A stretch of 64,000 nucleotides of DNA from JANMDU01 sp031376455 (GTDB lineage: Bacteria > Pseudomonadota > Gammaproteobacteria > Burkholderiales > Burkholderiaceae_C), in assembly GCA_031376455.1 (NCBI GenBank), contig JANMDU010000122.1:1-64000 (forward strand). Reading direction: 5' to 3'. The notes under the pieces were generated by a model. The model saw only the letters and a program-made list of their open reading frames with translations, made no database searches and was not told where the DNA came from. Numbering within the stretch: position 1 is the first letter of the stretch; the number at the start of each line of letters is the position of its first letter. A program made the position numbers and the translations under genes. Of this stretch, positions 61,311 to 64,000 are shown piece by piece.

Positions 61311-62193
61311 ACACAGCTTTCAAGCGCATCGCGCCTGGCAGCGGCGTAGAGCGGCGCAATACGTCCTCAGCCAGCCACCGCGCACTCTTTGATGCCCGCT
61401 CACAGACCAGTTCAAGTGGAAGATTCACATAATCTTCGTTAAACACTTCAAAGCTGTAATCGCCTTGGTAGCCAATTTTGTCGAGCCGGAGCACGATATC
61501 GACCAACGCATCGCTGTGTACGCCCTCGCCAGGGAAGACGCGAAACGTCCGTGCTGTCGTCATGCGTTCTTCAAAACTCTTCGTCTCTTCCCACATGAAA
61601 TCAGCGAGCTGTACGAGGAATATCTTTGATGCATCGAGGTAGTCGATCTCTTCTGGCGAAGTCTTCGCAGCGAGCACGTGATAGGAATCGACGCAAATAC
61701 CGAGGTTGGGCGTATCCGCGCGACACACCACATCCCAGCTTTGCGGCAACTCATTGACCGTGCGCCCCCAGCTCAGGGCTTCATAGGCGATTTTGATGCC
61801 GTAGGGCACAGCGAGCATCGCGAGCTTTCGCAGGTCTGCGGCGATTTTGTCCGCGTCTTGCGTTGCATGTGCGGAGACAGAGGAGCACGCAAGCAACACC
61901 TTAGCGCCCAAGCTATGCGCCATGTGCAGCATGCTTTTCGCAATATCAATCTTGTAATCGTGCAAGTGACCTGAGAGCCCTTCAAAATCGCGCAGCACTT
62001 GAAAGCCTGTGGCCCGCATGCCACTGGCATTGCAAGCAGCGACAGCAGCTTGCAACCCACCGGGATGACCGACCAAATCGTTGGCCTTAAGCATCACCTG
62101 ATCAAAGCCCGCCGCCTTCATTGCGTCAAGCTTCGCCTCAATCGGGCCAGCCAGAGTAATCGTGTCCATGCCGAATTCTTGAATGAGTTTCAT
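61309..62193 (-). CDS. 3-dehydroshikimate dehydratase, TIM-barrel part (QuiC-like)
   Basis: 294 residues, xylose-isomerase-like TIM barrel. The sequence matches the N-terminal half of the known fused 3-dehydroshikimate dehydratase (QuiC1) of Pseudomonas: ATGFQVLRDFEGLSGHLHDY, IAYEALSWGRTVNE (Glu metal ligand), GICVDSYHVLAAK (Asp/His), FLVQLADF and YSFEVFNEDY (Glu). It would dehydrate 3-dehydroshikimate to protocatechuate. Its ATG overlaps the stop of the HPPD-like gene by 4 bases. Confidence 0.85.
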   Translation of the reverse strand: MKLIQEFGMDTITLAGPIEAKLDAMKAAGFDQVMLKANDLVGHPGGLQAAVAACNASGMRATGFQVLRDFEGLSGHLHDYKIDIAKSMLHMAHSLGAKVLLACSSVSAHATQDADKIAADLRKLAMLAVPYGIKIAYEALSWGRTVNELPQSWDVVCRADTPNLGICVDSYHVLAAKTSPEEIDYLDASKIFLVQLADFMWEETKSFEERMTTARTFRVFPGEGVHSDALVDIVLRLDKIGYQGDYSFEVFNEDYVNLPLELVCERASKSARWLAEDVLRRSTPLPGAMRLKAV

Positions 62194-63137
62194 GGCGCGC
62201 CACCAGCGTTTGTTGCTTTTTCTGCGCTCTGCACTAACTCAAACACCACACCGCCAAGATACGTCTTGGTAATCGCGCCACGCTGTTCGGTATGCGCCGC
62301 TTTCGTTTCTACAAACTCGATTCCGAGCTTGCGCAACGCATTCACAGCAACCATCACATCCGGCACGCCAAGGCCAATGCGCTGCAAGCGCTCCACACCG
62401 TCGACCACATGAACATCGGGCTCGACCATTTGCAGCATGAAGCCTTTGTGTTGGCTGAGAGACGGACTCTTCATCAGCGTGCCCTTGGGCATGATGCCAA
62501 AGCGCTCTTCATCGGCGATCAACTCGAAGCCAAAGAGCTCTTTGTAAAACGCAATCCAATCGTTACTGCGCTCCGCGCCAATGTATTGCACCACGCCAAA
62601 AAAGTGCAGACCCGCTGTAGCGGGCGGAGCTTGATCCACACCCGGAATCGGCACGAAATCAACGCTGTAAATGCTGAACTCGCGATACCGATCTACAAAA
62701 TAAATCCGGCTGCCACCCGCGCCATGAATCGCCGGGATATTGAGCTCCATCACCTGCGCATGCGTGGACACCTCCCAAGCACCGCGCTCGCGCACATACG
62801 CATAGGCCGAGCGCGCATCGCGCACACGCAGCGCAATCGCCGAGATCACCGGTGCTTGCCCGCCATGCGTTGCACCAAGCACTTCGGTGGGATGTGCATT
62901 GACGACAATATTCAAACCGCCTTGCCGATACAGCAACACCTCGCGCGAGCGATGCCTCGCCACGGGCTTAAAGCCCATCATCTCTAACACTTGGCCTAAG
63001 GCTTGTGGCTTGGAGGTCGCGTATTCAATGAACTCAATGCCATCCAAGCCTATTCGGTTGGATGCATCAGAAAACGAATGTTGCAAAGGCTCGCGCCCAT
63101 CTACACGTTCTGGTGCTTTCATCAACAAATCACTCAT
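62190..63137 (-). CDS. HPPD-like protein (companion of the dehydroshikimate dehydratase)
   Basis: 315 residues, two VOC modules as in 4-hydroxyphenylpyruvate dioxygenase. Of the usual iron ligands, the first His is in AGLHFFGVVQYIG and the Glu in GGVVFELVQ, but the second His is replaced by Arg (RLQRIGLGVPDV where VQHIAL is expected). The N-half, with RHRSREVLLYRQGGLNIVVN, resembles the C-terminal HPPD-like half of fused QuiC1. So a role with the TIM-barrel subunit is more likely than tyrosine catabolism. First gene of the cluster, preceded by a long hairpin. Confidence 0.8.
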   Translation of the reverse strand: MSDLLMKAPERVDGREPLQHSFSDASNRIGLDGIEFIEYATSKPQALGQVLEMMGFKPVARHRSREVLLYRQGGLNIVVNAHPTEVLGATHGGQAPVISAIALRVRDARSAYAYVRERGAWEVSTHAQVMELNIPAIHGAGGSRIYFVDRYREFSIYSVDFVPIPGVDQAPPATAGLHFFGVVQYIGAERSNDWIAFYKELFGFELIADEERFGIMPKGTLMKSPSLSQHKGFMLQMVEPDVHVVDGVERLQRIGLGVPDVMVAVNALRKLGIEFVETKAAHTEQRGAITKTYLGGVVFELVQSAEKATNAGGAP

Positions 63138-63166
63138 GGATAGAGCCTTTCAGTTCAAATTATTGA

Positions 63167-63266
63167 AGAACACGGAAGTCACGGAAATTACACGGAAATC
63201 ACAAAAAAGGAAAAAGCGTTTGTCTTTTTCGCGCCTTCCGTGTAATTTCCGTGACTTTCGTGTTCT
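63167..63266. repeat. CACGGAA-unit long hairpin, copy C
   Basis: Left arm AGAACACGGAAGTCACGGAA, right end TTTCCGTGACTTTCGTGTTCT; about 37 bases per arm with few mismatches. It directly follows the livF-type stop and precedes the HPPD-like gene on the same strand. Confidence 0.9.
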
Positions 63267-63267
63267 T

Positions 63268-64000
63268 TTAAACGGTTGGCGATGCCAAATGGCCGCCCAG
63301 AAATAATCTTTCAATATCCGGATCGGCCAACAACTCTGAAGCCTTGCGATGCAACACGCAGCGGCCTGATTCCAGCGCTATCGCTTCGTCAGAAATCTTC
63401 AACGCACTTTTGACGTTTTGCTCGACCATCAAAATCGTCGTCCCCTGCGCCGCCAAATCTTGCAGCAGCTTAAACACATCTTTCACGACAATCGGCGAGA
63501 GGCCAATCGAGGGCTCGTCAACCAGCAGCACTTTCGGGCGCAATAACAATGCCCGAGCAATCTCTAGCTGCTTTTGTTCGCCGCCCGAAAGAGCGCTGGC
63601 TTGAGAATGGATGCGCTCTTGCACGCGAGGGAAATATTTGAGCACTTCGGGGATGCGCTCATGTGTGAGCTTGGTGCCAAGCGTAATGCCACCAAGCTCT
63701 AAGTTTTGATAAACCGAAAGCTGAGGAAACAGATTACGCCCTTGCGGCACAAAGGCTAAGCCTTTGCCCAGCAGTTCTTTTTGCGTGTAGCCAGAAATGT
63801 CTTCGCCTTCAAAAAAAACGCGGCCTTCGCGCGGCTTGAGCAGGCCGAAAAGCGTTTTCAGCACTGTCGATTTGCCTGCACCATTGGGGCCGATCAGCAG
63901 CGTGATCGCAGCGCGGCGAATGCTCAAATCCAGATGATTCAGAATCATCAAATCTTTATAACCCGCAAGCACTTTGTCAAATTGGATCGCAATATCTGGG
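63268..64000 (-). CDS. livF: Branched-chain amino acid-type ABC transporter ATPase LivF (5' end outside window)
   Basis: ATP-binding subunit of a HAAT-type uptake system. The frame is open beyond the right edge (PDIAIQFDKVLAGYKDL), so the true start is outside. Walker A GPNGAGKST, Q-loop in FVPQGRNLFP, signature LSGGEQKQLEIARALLL and Walker B VLLVDEPSIGLSP are complete. LivF proteins often carry amino acids or aromatic acids in Burkholderiales; the substrate is not assigned. The CACGGAA hairpin between it and the quinate-type cluster may separate the two transcripts. Confidence 0.94.
   Translation of the reverse strand, partial: PDIAIQFDKVLAGYKDLMILNHLDLSIRRAAITLLIGPNGAGKSTVLKTLFGLLKPREGRVFFEGEDISGYTQKELLGKGLAFVPQGRNLFPQLSVYQNLELGGITLGTKLTHERIPEVLKYFPRVQERIHSQASALSGGEQKQLEIARALLLRPKVLLVDEPSIGLSPIVVKDVFKLLQDLAAQGTTILMVEQNVKSALKISDEAIALESGRCVLHRKASELLADPDIERLFLGGHLASPTV

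Noticed and set aside
62190..63137. Tyrosine-degradation 4-hydroxyphenylpyruvate dioxygenase
   Set aside because: One iron ligand is missing and the neighbours belong to shikimate-type catabolism.

Overview
The window comes from a betaproteobacterium of the order Burkholderiales, probably Comamonadaceae-like. This is inferred from protein style and gene order only: a lpxB-lpxA-fabZ-lpxD-skp-bamA-rseP-dxr-cdsA-uppS-frr-pyrH-tsf-rpsB run, a Bug/TctC-type binding protein, a quinate-type TRAP cluster and many LysR/NarL-style regulators. No rRNA, tRNA, CRISPR array, prophage or complete insertion sequence was seen. No gap between genes exceeds about 250 bases.

Layout. 1-24 kb is a long, almost entirely minus-strand housekeeping block: the 5' part of dnaE, greA, carB, two small accessory genes wedged between carB and carA, carA, a SpoU-type RNA methyltransferase, rnhB, then the lipid A / outer-membrane / isoprenoid / translation run from lpxB to rpsB. 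24-30 kb holds an amidase, a D-amino-acid dehydrogenase, a 7TM signalling protein with a decayed GGDEF domain and a DUF599 membrane protein. 30-36.5 kb holds wrbA, two pirins, a LysR regulator, a cyanide-insensitive-type bd oxidase (cydAB/cioAB) and its GbsR/MarR-like regulator. 36.6-44 kb is accessory: a Bug protein, a polysaccharide deacetylase, a YncE-like propeller, an alpha/beta hydrolase, a small lipoprotein, a Fic protein and a frameshifted uvrB. 44-52.6 kb holds an aromatic/aspartate aminotransferase, dodecin, a NarL-type two-component system followed by two unknown secreted proteins, then rnfH-ratA and smpB. 52.6-55.8 kb has a luciferase-like monooxygenase, a dienelactone hydrolase, a UPF0114 membrane protein and an SRPBCC protein. 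55.8-63.1 kb is a minus-strand cluster that reads as quinate/shikimate catabolism: an AroE-like dehydrogenase, type II dehydroquinase, TRAP transporter, DapA-like aldolase, and 3-dehydroshikimate dehydratase apparently split into separate TIM-barrel and HPPD-like genes. A livF-type ABC gene runs off the right end.

The most unusual content is not a gene. A roughly 45-bp dispersed repeat (CTAT-n-ATAGCACTCTGCGCA-n-ATGCCGGCTA) occurs at least 15 times. Eight copies are between genes and seven are inside protein-coding genes, four of those in the same translated frame; another supplies most of a signal peptide. A second family, three roughly 100-120-bp hairpins built from CACGGAA units, sits in intergenic gaps. 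A palindrome CCCCTAGnnnTGGGG occurs three times around the NarL-type response regulator and is a good candidate for its binding site.
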